From Pachyseris speciosa (lineage: Eukaryota > Cnidaria > Anthozoa > Scleractinia > Pachyseridae): DNA of 64,000 nucleotides. The stretch is from contig JAEMWC010000079.1 in assembly GCA_016490735.1 (NCBI GenBank), positions 275,001-339,000 of the forward strand, in the 5' to 3' direction. Below, piece after piece: positions 56,459-64,000 of this stretch; position 1 is the first letter of the stretch, and each line of letters begins with the position of its first letter. The notes under the pieces were generated by a model, which worked only from the letters and a program-made list of their open reading frames with translations, had not been told where the DNA came from and ran no database searches. The translations under genes were made by a program, and so were the position numbers.

Positions 56459-59227
56459 TTTATTTAAGTCTCAAATCTTTCTAGTGGAGTGCAGATGCTC
56501 TACTAATGGAGGAGACTAAATCAAATCAAATCAAATGTTGGTTTTTGGGGAGAGGGGAAAGGTGAAGTACCCAGAGAAAAACCTCTCGGAGCAGAGTAGA
56601 GAACCAAGAAACTCAGACCACTTATGATGCTGAGTCCGGGAACACATTGGTGGAAGGCAGGCACTCTCACCACTGCGCCAACCCTGCTCACCATGCAAGA
56701 TTTGGGGATATCCTTTAAATACCTCACTTAATATAGGTTTCTAAATAGGTTTTTGCGAGCTTGTGTAAGATTCATACGATTTATCCTGAGAAGGATTCAA
56801 TGAGATTATCACCATTTAGGATGCTGGATCAAGGAAAGATCCTACAGGACTATAATACTTACAGCAGTGTTAGTGTCACCCTCAATCTTTTTAATTCTCT
56901 GTCTAATTTCTTGTACCACTGTCCCAAACTGAACAACCTGCACTTCATGTTTACTCTTCATTGTTCTTACGTCATCCGTCAGAGCTCTCATGTTTTTCTG
57001 AAGCTGTTCGTAACTTTCTCTCATGTCCTCCATATCGTCCCTCATACGTTCAATATGCACAGTAATCTGTTCTCGTCGACTCAGCAACTGCTGTTGATTT
57101 CCCATGAGAGCCTGTTCTACTTGTTTTGTGTGATTAACAAGTGACCCAACAGTATTGCGTTCAGATTCAATTTTCTCTTCAGCACGTGCCATGCGCATCA
57201 TCATTTGCGTGTATAAATTATTTGCTGCTTGAATCTTTTCTGCCAGTATAAGTCTTTCTTCTCTTTCCTCTCTTAAAGTGTCCTCGTTGCGCCTTATACT
57301 CCCTTTAAGTTCTCCTTGTAATCGGACAAGTTCCTCTAGAAGTGCTTTGTTTGACTGTTCACCTAAGTTTACTCTTCCTTCAAGATGTCTAATACGCCCT
57401 CCCTCATGGGCTGGGCTGTTTCGGCGTCCCAACCTTTCTGATGAATCTGTTATTGAAGGTAATGGATACCCCTGTGGTACTCCACTAGGCCTGTAAAAAA
57501 GCATCATTTGTAATATTAATATTTGACAGCAACTTTGATTCCTAGATGCTCTTTCACACAGAGGAATTTGTTAATTTTGTGCCCCATCAGAAGTCAGATT
57601 TCAGAGTTCATTTATACTGCCTACAAGAAACACAGAAGCATTACCAGGTTTTCAAGGACCTAATGCTTAGTACTGTATGGGGGTGGCCAATGGTAAATTG
57701 AGACTTTACAGGACAACAAGACCTCCACTTTTTCCATGAGCCCCAGGTTAATTATCACTTATTTTTGGAGTATGTGGCCCTTGTATGTAAATGGCAGGCA
57801 AGTTTATGGAGCACCAAAGGCGTTCCCCTCTTGGGGATTTGGGGAAAAGTGACATGCTCCCCAAGAAAATGTTGAAATTTAAATGCTCTGAAATAACATT
57901 TTCAGCCATCTTCAAGTAACTTTTTCTCTAAAATTCTACTAGACACAGAGTGAAACAAGAGGCTATGAGTAGCCTTTACCCATAACGTTTCAGTCCAAAT
58001 CCAGTTGACAGGTGGCAAGTATAATATTTGGTTTGGCCACACTGTCATTTGGCAACCACTTTGGATAGTGCTACATTTTTTTATTGTGCGTATATAAGGT
58101 ACCTTCTGCTAGACACTACTGTACAATCACTTTGTGGTCACCTGAAATCTATCAATGAAGCTATGGACAACAGGAAAGGTATTACAGATATATTATTTCT
58201 TTGGATAACGGGTCTTTAGCAGTGTATGCATTTTTCAGAAAAACATCAACTCTTCCAAACCACAGCCCAGCAGAGTACCCGGCAAAGATAATAAAGTAGG
58301 TGACAATTTTCTCTGATAGCCAGCAACTCTTAACAACCCTGATGAGCCCATGGCATTTTTAGGCTTTCGAAAGAATTTGAAAAGCTGGGATGGCTTCATG
58401 CAAGAAATATTTGAGTGCAAAACGTGTAAAATTTGGATAAAATTTTGTACTTTGGAAACACAATTCATCACCTCTTAGTTTCTGAGAGCTGAAATCTCCA
58501 CAGATTTACTCCATGTGAATTGTTGAGTTATACATCCAAGCAGTGCACAGAGCAATTTCAGAATACCCTGCCGCTTCATTTACATGTGTCAGAAGAGAAC
58601 AATGCGAATAACAATGGAAATATTGAGTCATTCATAACTACTAAACATTTCTTGGTACTAGGCTGGACTACAGCATGATACATGAATGCTTTACAGAACA
58701 ATAATGAGAACCTACAATAGATACAAAAACAAAGGATTCAACACTGAGAGTTACAGTGTGTATTTGTATGCTTAAGAATTTATGCTTGCCATTGGCAATT
58801 CAGGCTTAAGCTAATGTGTACTGAAGGGACGTAGAAACTTGTTTGTTATTAAAAATTTTAACAGTGCTGTTCTATATTGTGTTTTTAGCTACACTAGTTG
58901 TAAACGATTTTAATTAACTCAACTCAAAGCCCTTATTTTTAATGTCCATGGGGCGGTAGTATAGATTTAATTAATGAAGTTTATCTTTTGAGTAGAGATC
59001 TCCGCTCAAGTTACAAGTGTTAACCTGATTTGTGAGGAAATACACTAAAATCCGAGAAACTTAATATTATTTTTAAGCTTTAGCTTGTATTTGACAAAAA
59101 CAGGCAGTACTTCATGCAAGAACTACTTCGCAAACCGAGATTCGCTCATGACATAAGGTGAGAAAAATAAATGAGAGGTTTAAAGCGCTGATTTTAGCGA
59201 CTAAGAGGAGCCGTACCTTAAATCCAT
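37161..59227 (-). CDS. Long coiled-coil protein, CCDC154-like candidate
   Basis: Fourteen exons, all GT-AG and in phase: 59227-59217 (ATG), 57490-56863, 54845-54763, 54070-53975, 53696-53471, 53203-53075, 44590-44466, 43097-42971, 42206-42069, 40797-40678, 39943-39861, 39197-39071, 38568-38482 and 37212-37161. They give about 677 aa. The donor after the last exon (GTATGT) implies one more 3' exon that I could not place; without splicing the frame runs to a stop near 37022. The protein starts MDLRPSGVPQ and is then almost entirely heptad-rich coiled coil (for example RIRHLEGRVNLGEQSNKALL). A Pro/Glu-rich linker (PVQEPEPDSEPERPAEE) lies in exon 12. There is no membrane segment or enzyme motif. 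Length and the single long coiled coil suggest the CCDC154 family, but this is from memory and weak; FAM81- or myosin-tail-like proteins are alternatives. Intron 6 (8.5 kb) holds the Kolobok-like composite. Confidence 0.85.
39300..39730. repeat. TTCAAC/GTTGA word field
   Basis: Around ten TCAAC/GTTGA words, plus repeated AAACGGTTT-like and ACATTGT words, fall within about 400 bp in both orientations. No clear inverted ends were found. Lies in the intron between exons 11 and 12 of the coiled-coil gene. Resembles in style the GGAAC field at 14652-15210. Confidence 0.4.
40333..41432. repeat. Source copy of the 1.1-kb duplicated segment
   Basis: Matches 6135-7089 plus 15374-15852 in the same orientation. 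It contains exon 10 of the coiled-coil gene (40678-40797, intact here), part of the flanking introns and a short CAG/GGA/CAA/CTA microsatellite (40968-41030) at the point where the helicase/recombinase element sits in the other copy. Since the working gene is here, this is taken as the parent copy. Confidence 0.85.
41137..41230. mobile_element. 94-bp MITE with TTAA duplication
   Basis: Ends CCCTTTCACCACCAAG and its reverse are near perfect, with TTAA on both sides (41133-41136 and 41231-41234). The paralogue at about 15636-15645 shows the empty site with a single TTAA. TTAA duplications are made by piggyBac and Kolobok transposases. Confidence 0.9.
41805..41885 (-). mobile_element. Possible LINE/SINE 3' tail
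   Basis: Read on -, CATTGTAAAGTGCTTTAGAA .. TTTTAGCGCTAAATAAATC ends in an AT-simple tail. The pattern resembles 3' ends of non-LTR elements. Partial only; in the intron between exons 9 and 10. Confidence 0.35.
43227..43376. mobile_element. Fold-back MITE, TATAGGTAATCACATG family, copy A
   Basis: Arms TATAGGTAATCACATGATTT and CAATTTGGAATAAATAAGCA are mirrored by TGCTTATTTATTCCAAATTG and AAATCATGTGATTAC. Same family as 52716-52888. Intronic. Confidence 0.8.
43376..44069. mobile_element. TIR element, TAATAATATACATGAAAAAATT ends
   Basis: Inverted ends TAATAATATACATGAAAAAA (43376 onward) and TTTTTTCATGTATATTATTA (ending 44068). About 695 bp, directly abutting the fold-back MITE. Open frames of 107-146 codons inside are not supported as genes. 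The same left end occurs at 52564. Confidence 0.65.
44090..44460. repeat. TAAAATA/TATTTTA word field
   Basis: A cluster of TAAAATA, TAAAACA, AAAATACATGTA and their reverses, roughly one every 25 bp, in the intron next to exon 7. The sequence is AT-rich, so part of the enrichment is compositional. Confidence 0.35.
44986..45372 (+). pseudogene. THAP-domain remnant
   Basis: A frame reads CAAINCSNNSKCKV and TFKFPDDPKIRKEWL (the start of a C2CH THAP zinc finger). The C-x2-H half (VCADH) is found only in another frame, and HFTPHSF returns to the first frame. LKEDAVPTFF, the typical end of a THAP domain, follows in a third position after a TGA. At least two small indels have broken it. THAP domains bind DNA in Kolobok and P-element transposases and in host factors; the position inside a TTAA element favours Kolobok. 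No catalytic domain is seen downstream. Confidence 0.65.
45540..46072. repeat. Fold-back repeat, 0.5 kb
   Basis: CTGAAGCCACTCTAAAGGCA, ACTAAGGCCACATGGTAGCG and GGGCATTACCCCTTAA (45581-45635) are mirrored at 45925-45985, and GCCATGGACAGCTGTTTCGG near 45670 by its reverse near 45875. A further direct copy of the first words lies near 45820. Probably two members of one repeat family inserted head to head. No gene. Confidence 0.75.
47231..49307. repeat. Tandem duplication, first copy
   Basis: Copies 47231-49307 and 49333-50841 are closely similar from ACTAGAAATACCTGCCGG to GGGTGACTCGTTGGCAATAAT. Each has weak inverted ends GTGCCAACGAGT / ACTCGTTGGCA, so the unit may itself be a transposon. The first copy is longer because it carries the insertion at 48435-49030. 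ORFs here repeat in both copies and carry stops; none is called. Confidence 0.85.
48435..49030. mobile_element. 0.6-kb TIR element present in only one tandem copy
   Basis: Ends TCTTGGCTTGCACGTGACG and (reverse) TCTTGGCTTGCACGTCACG. The second tandem copy (about 50555) gives the empty site AATATCAATATTTCC, implying a 2-bp duplication. Inside is a short hairpin GTTCCTTAGAGGAAC (48803-48817) with longer flanking complementarity. A diverged relative lies at 1500-1745. Confidence 0.85.
49333..50841. repeat. Tandem duplication, second copy
   Basis: Second copy of 47231-49307, lacking the 0.6-kb insertion and carrying a short internal repeat (CGCTGGGCGATTTTAGCCT near 50430-50450). The few base differences between copies suggest a fairly recent event. 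Confidence 0.85.
51071..51249. mobile_element. 179-bp MITE with TA duplication
   Basis: Ends GACCTTTTTCATAATGGCG and (reverse) GACCCTTTTCATAATGGCG, with TA on both sides (51069-51070 and 51250-51251). Internal AGCCCTACTA words are also inverted. Within the Kolobok-like composite. Confidence 0.85.
52564..52888. mobile_element. MITE pair, TATAGGTAATCACATG family copy B
   Basis: 52716-52888 is a palindrome with arms as in 43227-43376. It is preceded by TAATAATATACATGAAAAAATT at 52564, the end seen at 43376. The two modules therefore occur next to each other twice in this window, in different order, and may be parts of one larger family. Confidence 0.7.
55271..55828. mobile_element. 0.55-kb MITE, TA-flanked
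   Basis: Ends GTTCCTAGGCGTTC and (reverse) GTCCCCAGGCGTTCTC, flanked by TA (55271-55272 and 55827-55828). Lies in intron 2 of the coiled-coil gene. ORFs of 66-88 codons inside are not supported. Confidence 0.6.
56388..56700 (-). mobile_element. SINE with tRNA-like head, minus strand
   Basis: Read on -: GGTTGGCGCAGTGGTGAGAG (A-box-like), then a degenerate B box around TCCCGGACTCAGCATC, a body with GAGAGGTTTTTCTCTGGGTA, CATTTGATTTGATTTGATTT, TTTGAGACTTAAATAAAG and an (ATT)n/(GTT)n tail at 56388-56456. It is the full-length relative of the fragment at 25420-25572. In intron 2 of the coiled-coil gene. Confidence 0.85.
57491..59216. other. Intron 1 of coiled-coil gene, no other gene
   Basis: AT-rich intron between the short ATG exon and exon 2. 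No conserved ORF, no TIR pair or SINE recognised. Confidence 0.5.
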
Positions 59228-60667
59228 CTTAACACTGAAGTTCATTGACTATCCGTGACACTATTTAGGGCACAAGTCATAAGTTTACGAGGCAAGAAGG
59301 CATCGAAAATCTCCTCGGTAAAGCACAGAGCCCATCTAATCCGCCGCCATGTTTGTTTGTCATGAAAGGCCTGTTATGATTGGCTCCTCGCTCCGGTTGC
59401 CCTCGATACCAAGATTTGTTTGGCGGTAAAAAGGCCTCCAGGAAAATCATAAAATTCACGTTTTTGTATAGCACGATTTTATACAACGCACGGGTTCTGC
59501 GTTGTCTACGGTAATTTTAGCGTAAATTTGAAATTTCTTTCGATTATCATGAATAATTGTGCACCTGCAGCTCTCAAAGAAGTCGACTCATTTTACTCAT
59601 GATTTATTTATGACTTTATTTTTTACAACTCATTTAATATATACTTTGAATTTTAAACACTTCACACTTCTTCACTTAAACAACGTAGCTTCATATTTCT
59701 AAAATATCCACAACGATTTCAAACGAACTTTAAATAGACTTACATAATTAACTTCAAAATCGTCATTAAACTTAGTACATTTCCAATAGATATAGTTTAT
59801 TTCAATTTCAGCACCCTTTTAAAGGGACGTGCCATTATATTTCTAACTGAGGCGGGAAGGGTTAGGAAAAAATTGTTCAAAGTTCTGAATGCAAGCAGGT
59901 GAATATCCAGTGTATCAAAAAAAGTATTCCGGTACTTTTACCCGTTTTCCCCTAACAGTTCTTGTAAACTTATATTTCACTGTGTGATATTACTTAAGCT
60001 CAAGTTGCTGCGGTTGCTGTTGATCCTCCACTGTTAATCATGGCCTAAAGCTATTTACCGTGTACGCTTCAGTTACTGGACCACCGTCGTCCAGGGACTT
60101 CGGTTATAACTTTGAGATTATCAAGTTCAGCTAGTTCTATGAACCTGCTTTGCAAAGGCCCCTGACTCTAGTGTTCTTGTCCTGTTTTCACATTGTTATA
60201 GTTGATTATTCAAAAGTTGCACTGTTCTCCTGTTCTCTTAGTTTGGTTCGCTCTATCTACTTTTATAAAAGCAGATAGTCGCTCCGCAAAATTAATCCAA
60301 TGCCATGCCCGGCCCTCTACTTAATCCCATTTGCTATGGACAAAAAGATCATTCCACTGCCCAATCCTTGATTTTCAGATTTGACCTTGAAATTATTTCG
60401 CATTTCCGAAGACAAACTTCATTCAATAACTTCAATAATTCAATAACTTCATTCAATAACTGTTCATGCTTTGTGGACAGAAATATGCATTAAGGTACCG
60501 GTGCCAAAAAACTATTTTCTCCCGACTTCCCGGCGAAAAGTGTCTCTCCGGAAATAAAGAAACTAAATGCATGTTTCAACTTAATCAGTTCCCGGCCCAC
60601 TAATCGCTGTTCAAAGTCTACAAAAACCGCTGCTAGCTAGTGACTTCCTAGAATATCACGAGTATTG
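59228..60667. other. Upstream region of coiled-coil gene
   Basis: Presumed 5' UTR and promoter of the minus-strand coiled-coil gene begin at 59228. No TATA box is evident. A GCCGCCATG word lies near 59343. Beyond it there is no supported gene; a short direct repeat (TTCAATAACTTCAATAATTC) occurs near 60425. Confidence 0.4.
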
Positions 60668-60776
60668 TACCCTGCGAGCAGAGTCTCTTTCGATCTTCCT
60701 AGAAAAATCGGGAAGACTCTTCCCGATTTTTCTAGGAAGATCGAAGGAGACTCTGCTTGCAGGGTACGAGTATTGA
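60668..60776. mobile_element. 109-bp palindromic MITE with 9-bp duplication
   Basis: Arms TACCCTGCGAGCAGAGTCTC and GATCTTCCTAGAAAAATCGG mirror each other almost perfectly around 60717. CGAGTATTG is repeated on both sides (60659-60667 and 60777-60785). The 9-bp duplication suggests mobilisation by a Mutator-like transposase. Confidence 0.85.
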
Positions 60777-60794
60777 GGCTCTATAGAAAACTAG

Positions 60795-61025
60795 CTTGAA
60801 GATCATGAGGTGAATGATCACCGTATAGTTATGAACACTATAAGCAGTAGTGAAAATAAAGCCTGGAAAAACTTCAGGCTTGTACGGGAGTCGAACCCAT
60901 AACCTCTGCGATACCGGTGCAGTGCTCTACCAACTGAGCTAACAAGCCAACTGTGAGCTGGTCATTTTCGCTTCGATGATCATTCACATCTTCACTCTTT
61001 AATCCGCAGTTCAAATATATGATTT
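60795..61025 (-). mobile_element. tRNA-derived SINE with Thr-type tRNA module
   Basis: 60877-60948 (-) folds as a 72-nt tRNA: acceptor GGCTTGT/ACAAGCC, D arm GCTCAGTTGGTAGAGC, T arm GGGTTCGACTCCC. The anticodon position reads GGT (Thr). Position 33 is C instead of the near-universal T and pair 31-39 is A-C, so it is unlikely to be a working tRNA. Flanks of about 80 bp on each side (GATCATTCAC words on both) belong to the same repeat, which I recall as common in corals. Confidence 0.8.
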
Positions 61026-61385
61026 TCTTATGCTCTCGCATATAGAAAATTTGTTAGCCTGCCAGTGTCTACCTGTATAATTTGATATACGTATTCCTAT
61101 TTCAAATAAACTCAGCGCTCGCTTTGGTTTTCACTCCCTCTAGAACGTAATCAGTGATGAAGCCGTTATGGCATCCCAGTGTGTTACTGATCTGATAAGA
61201 GTTGTAATATCGATCATAACTCGTGGGAACTAAAAAAGATAAGGGTTCAGACCGCTAAACAAAATGGCTGAATTTTTCAGCTGCTAGTTATATGACCCTT
61301 TACACCAATGAAGAGATTCATCATTTCACTTGAATTTGGACACTTATTCCGGCAGTTCCCGTATGTTAATGGGTTGTGGCCAAAT
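61026..61385. other. No gene seen
   Basis: Short AT-rich stretch between the SINE and the next MITE; nothing recognised. Confidence 0.4.
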
Positions 61386-61715
61386 AGTGAGGCCTTCCAA
61401 GGGGTAGAAGCGACAAGCGACATGGCTCCGAAAACAGGCGACAATTTTCTCCCAAAACACCCGTGATAACCGACAGAAATTGACAGAAAACGCGCGACAA
61501 TTTGCGACGGTGACAATTCACTTTCCATTCCTCTTTGGTTTCTTTGCGACAGCGACATTTGTCCCTGACGAAACAAGCGACAGACGGAGTCGTAAACGAG
61601 CGACAAAGCGACACCAGACCACCCCTTGTAAAATTTTTGTGTTTCCCTACCCACCGACGCAGCACCACAGTTTCTGTAGAAACTAATCCCCTTCACCCCT
61701 TGGAAGGCCTCATTA
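61386..61715. mobile_element. MITE with internal GCGACA word field
   Basis: Ends AGTGAGGCCTTCCAAGGGGT (from 61386) and reverse AATGAGGCCTTCCAAGGGGT (ending about 61714). Between 61405 and 61620 GCGAC occurs ten times on +, with CCGACA, TTGACA and GTGACA variants between. The 94-139-codon ORFs across it on both strands are shadows of this repeat. Confidence 0.65.
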
Positions 61716-63479
61716 GTGACACTAAGGAGATGATGTCGAACATTTACCCAGTGACTGAGATTCCCACTCTTTTAATTGGGAGGGAATATATTATGCTGAA
61801 AACAAAAAGGATTAGATAACACGTCAAAACTAAATCCGAACAGCTCTCGGCAACTAAAACGTAACTGCAAAATGTAACCTCTCCGGTGTTCGAGATCTGG
61901 GCCAGTTGTTTAAAACACAGTTAAACAAGCTAACCTTAGGTATAAATGAGAAATTTCGTCCCACTTAAATTGCTAACGAATGTGTGCTAGGGTTTTCAAA
62001 AAGCATCTTGTTCTTGAGCCATTTCATAAGTTGTAGCCAGCTTTTAAAAAAAGCTTTTAAAAACCCTTTTCATTAAGCGCCGGATGAGAACCTCGATTAA
62101 TTAACTTTTAATCGCAGTGCAGATGATCAATGATGCTAATCAGCTTTAGCCTCTCCCTTTTCCCTCTCTCTCCCCGCCCCCTCCCCTCCCTTTTCAACGC
62201 CTGTCACGCAGGCTAAATCAGCTTTCGTATGCAACCTTTCCCTATAGTACTATACAGTAAGTAGTACCAATTCACTACTGAGAAATTTAACTCAACTCTT
62301 GATCCGTAAAATTAACGGTACGACCTCCAGCCCCATCACATTTGTGCGGTGATACCCGCGGCCCTGGTGGTCAATTTTCTTGACCTGAAGAGCTCTGAGC
62401 GAAATTTGTTGCCATGTACCGAATATAAATTTTTCCGTGGGCTGCAACCCATCGGTAGTCGCATTTTACAACGGAGTTTCATGCATGATCAACATGTAAC
62501 CTTCTCTATAGCATGATCTAACGAGCTGCAGAAACCCATTAATTCAATTGAATTCAATTCAACTCTCACAAGGACAATTTTTCGAAAGAATATACATAAG
62601 AATGCATGGTGGCTTAAAATAAGACTGATTCAATTGCAAAACTTTTCCCGTTCGATACATGATCCTCACCTTAACAACCTGTCTTACTAACATAAGTTGA
62701 TGTTTTCAGTAGCTGATAAAAAATATATAAGCTGTGATGATCGTATGAAAATCGCAAGTCGATCGCTCTTATATAAAATTAAGTTAGCTTCTTGTAACTA
62801 GCTTTTCTCAGACAGTATTCTTTTGTAATGCCACCTACGGTGCATGAAGTCACAAAGTATCTAGAATTAACAAAACACTGACAATATAATCTCTCATTAT
62901 ATTCTTTGCGGAGATGTTGCGGCTTAGGTGTTCCGGTTATTTTCAGCGTTTATTCTGTTATTTTTTATGTTTGCTTATTAAAAAACGTGAGAAATGCGCT
63001 GTAAAACTGTAATCTATAAAGAAAACTGCCTAAAAGGAAATAAATTTTACATGAGCGCAACACATAAACATCTTCAAGAGAATCTTAGCGGTAAATATTG
63101 AGCTGCCTAGAGCAATATTTTTCTTCTTTTCGTTTTACCGAGAAAAGATATTTTACATTTGAAGTACCTCAACATTTCTCAATTTAATTTTATGCTTTCT
63201 TTCAGTAATATTTAGTGATTGGCATTGTCCAGCGAAAGCTCTTCTCTGCTAAATTGAATGATATTTTTTAAGCCCGCTAAAGCATTGCGCGGATTAAGCC
63301 ACTACGCGTAGAGCAATAGAAAGCTGAATCTAAATTTATATTTAGAAATTGTACCTTTAACCTTTCAGCGGACTTCTTTCGCGGTAAACAAAGATATTAT
63401 AAAAAGAAAAAGTGAGTGCAAAAACCGAATTACAACCGGGACAAAGAGAAACACATAGACAAATACCTTTTTCGCGCAT
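61716..63479. other. No gene seen
   Basis: AT-rich with short ORFs only. Near 62155-62215 a C/T-rich stretch ending CGCCTGTCACGCAGGCTAAA recalls the piece near 30060-30118. No exons or element ends recognised. Confidence 0.4.
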
Positions 63480-63839
63480 ATGGAATTGAATTTGATGTGG
63501 GCTGCACGGCTCCCTTATTCCACGGGGGATTTGCCATATTGCGACAGCTTCATACGGTTTGAACTCTGCTTGGAAACGGAAAAAAACATTGAAGATTTCT
63601 CACTTTTGAGCCCGCCGAAAGGGGACACTCGTGATTACTTCTTGTCGAAACTAACCCTTTCACAAAGACTGCCAAATGACATGAGCAAATTATACTTCGC
63701 TTCTCAGTCTGCCTATGTAAATTACAGGGCCGTCAATAAAGTGGTTTCTGTGGCATTGCCATGGCAACGACGCGAGCTCTCACGATCCATGAGTAAACTG
63801 AAAAAAAATAGATTTAACAATGTCATGTCCAATCGTTGA
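63480..63839 (+). CDS. Orphan ORF, 119 aa
   Basis: An unbroken frame of normal amino-acid complexity (MELNLMWAARLPYSTGDL, then SLLSPPKGDTRDYFLSKL) ends in a basic stretch (SKLKKNRFNNVMSNR). No domain, signal peptide or membrane helix is recognised. It stands in an AT-rich region where stops are frequent, which makes its length mildly notable. It could be a real small gene, a first exon of a gene continuing beyond the window, or chance. Confidence 0.25.
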   Translation: MELNLMWAARLPYSTGDLPYCDSFIRFELCLETEKNIEDFSLLSPPKGDTRDYFLSKLTLSQRLPNDMSKLYFASQSAYVNYRAVNKVVSVALPWQRRELSRSMSKLKKNRFNNVMSNR

Positions 63840-64000
63840 TATTTTGGTTCCGACATAAAGGCAACGATTTGATATCGTAAGGACGTTAAAAGCCTTTGAA
63901 TATTCTGTAATTTGTTAACAGAAAGTTCTCATTGCTGTCAAATTTTCACCGACCAAAGCCGTGCTTTTTTAATAAGCACTTCCCTTCTTTTGTTTCGTAT

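Noticed and set aside
60877..60948. Functional tRNA-Thr(GGT) gene
   Set aside because: C at position 33, a mispair in the anticodon stem, and embedding in a repeat with shared flanks indicate a SINE head.
61277..61696. 139-aa minus ORF and overlapping plus ORFs
   Set aside because: All cover the GCGACA word-rich MITE; open frames come from its repeated composition.

Overview
The window looks like nuclear DNA of a cnidarian, most likely a stony coral or a close anthozoan. It is AT-rich and packed with small TIR elements (MITEs) and SINEs. The genes are split by GT-AG introns. Several repeat families are ones I recognise from coral genomes by memory, and no database was searched. There is no bacterial operon structure, CRISPR array or rRNA.

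Three host genes can be supported. RPP21, the zinc-ribbon subunit of nuclear RNase P/MRP, lies on + at 16273-25927; its four exons join in phase to 155 aa. A single-exon gene for a small membrane protein with a PPxY motif lies on - at 27524-28192. A coiled-coil gene on - covers 59227 down to about 37161; its 14 exons join in phase to about 677 aa, and CCDC154 is a candidate family. Weak or broken candidates are an acidic gene near 33.3-34.1 kb (-), an orphan ORF at 63480-63839 (+) and a THAP remnant at 45 kb.

The most unusual object is an 8.3 kb mobile element at 7090-15373. It has 11-bp inverted ends and sits inside a GAG microsatellite. It encodes two convergent genes. On + is a decayed gene for a superfamily 3 helicase (Walker A, Walker B, Arg finger). 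On - is an intact 566-aa protein that combines a C2H2 finger, a complete tyrosine-recombinase active site (R, HxxR, H, Y) and a C-terminal Myb/telobox-like domain. A 560-bp field with about 30 GGAAC/GTTCC words lies between the recombinase start and the right end. I see no capsid, polymerase or integrase gene. The boundaries are supported by an empty-site paralogue: the host DNA on both sides (6135-7089 and 15374-15852) is a duplicate of 40333-41432, which carries exon 10 of the coiled-coil gene and lacks the element.

Layout: 1-6.1 kb holds repeats, including a solo LTR with a MITE inside it. 6.1-15.9 kb is the duplicated segment with the helicase/recombinase element. 16.3-25.9 kb is RPP21, whose 7.3 kb second intron holds a TTA-flanked transposon (with a Penelope-like remnant inside) and a Mutator-like element with about 0.7 kb inverted arms and an 11-bp target duplication. 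27.5-28.2 kb is the membrane-protein gene. 28.7-37 kb is repeats. 37.2-59.2 kb is the coiled-coil gene; its 8.5 kb sixth intron is nearly filled by a TTAA-flanked, THAP-bearing Kolobok-like composite. 59.2-64 kb is MITEs, a tRNA-derived SINE and one orphan ORF.
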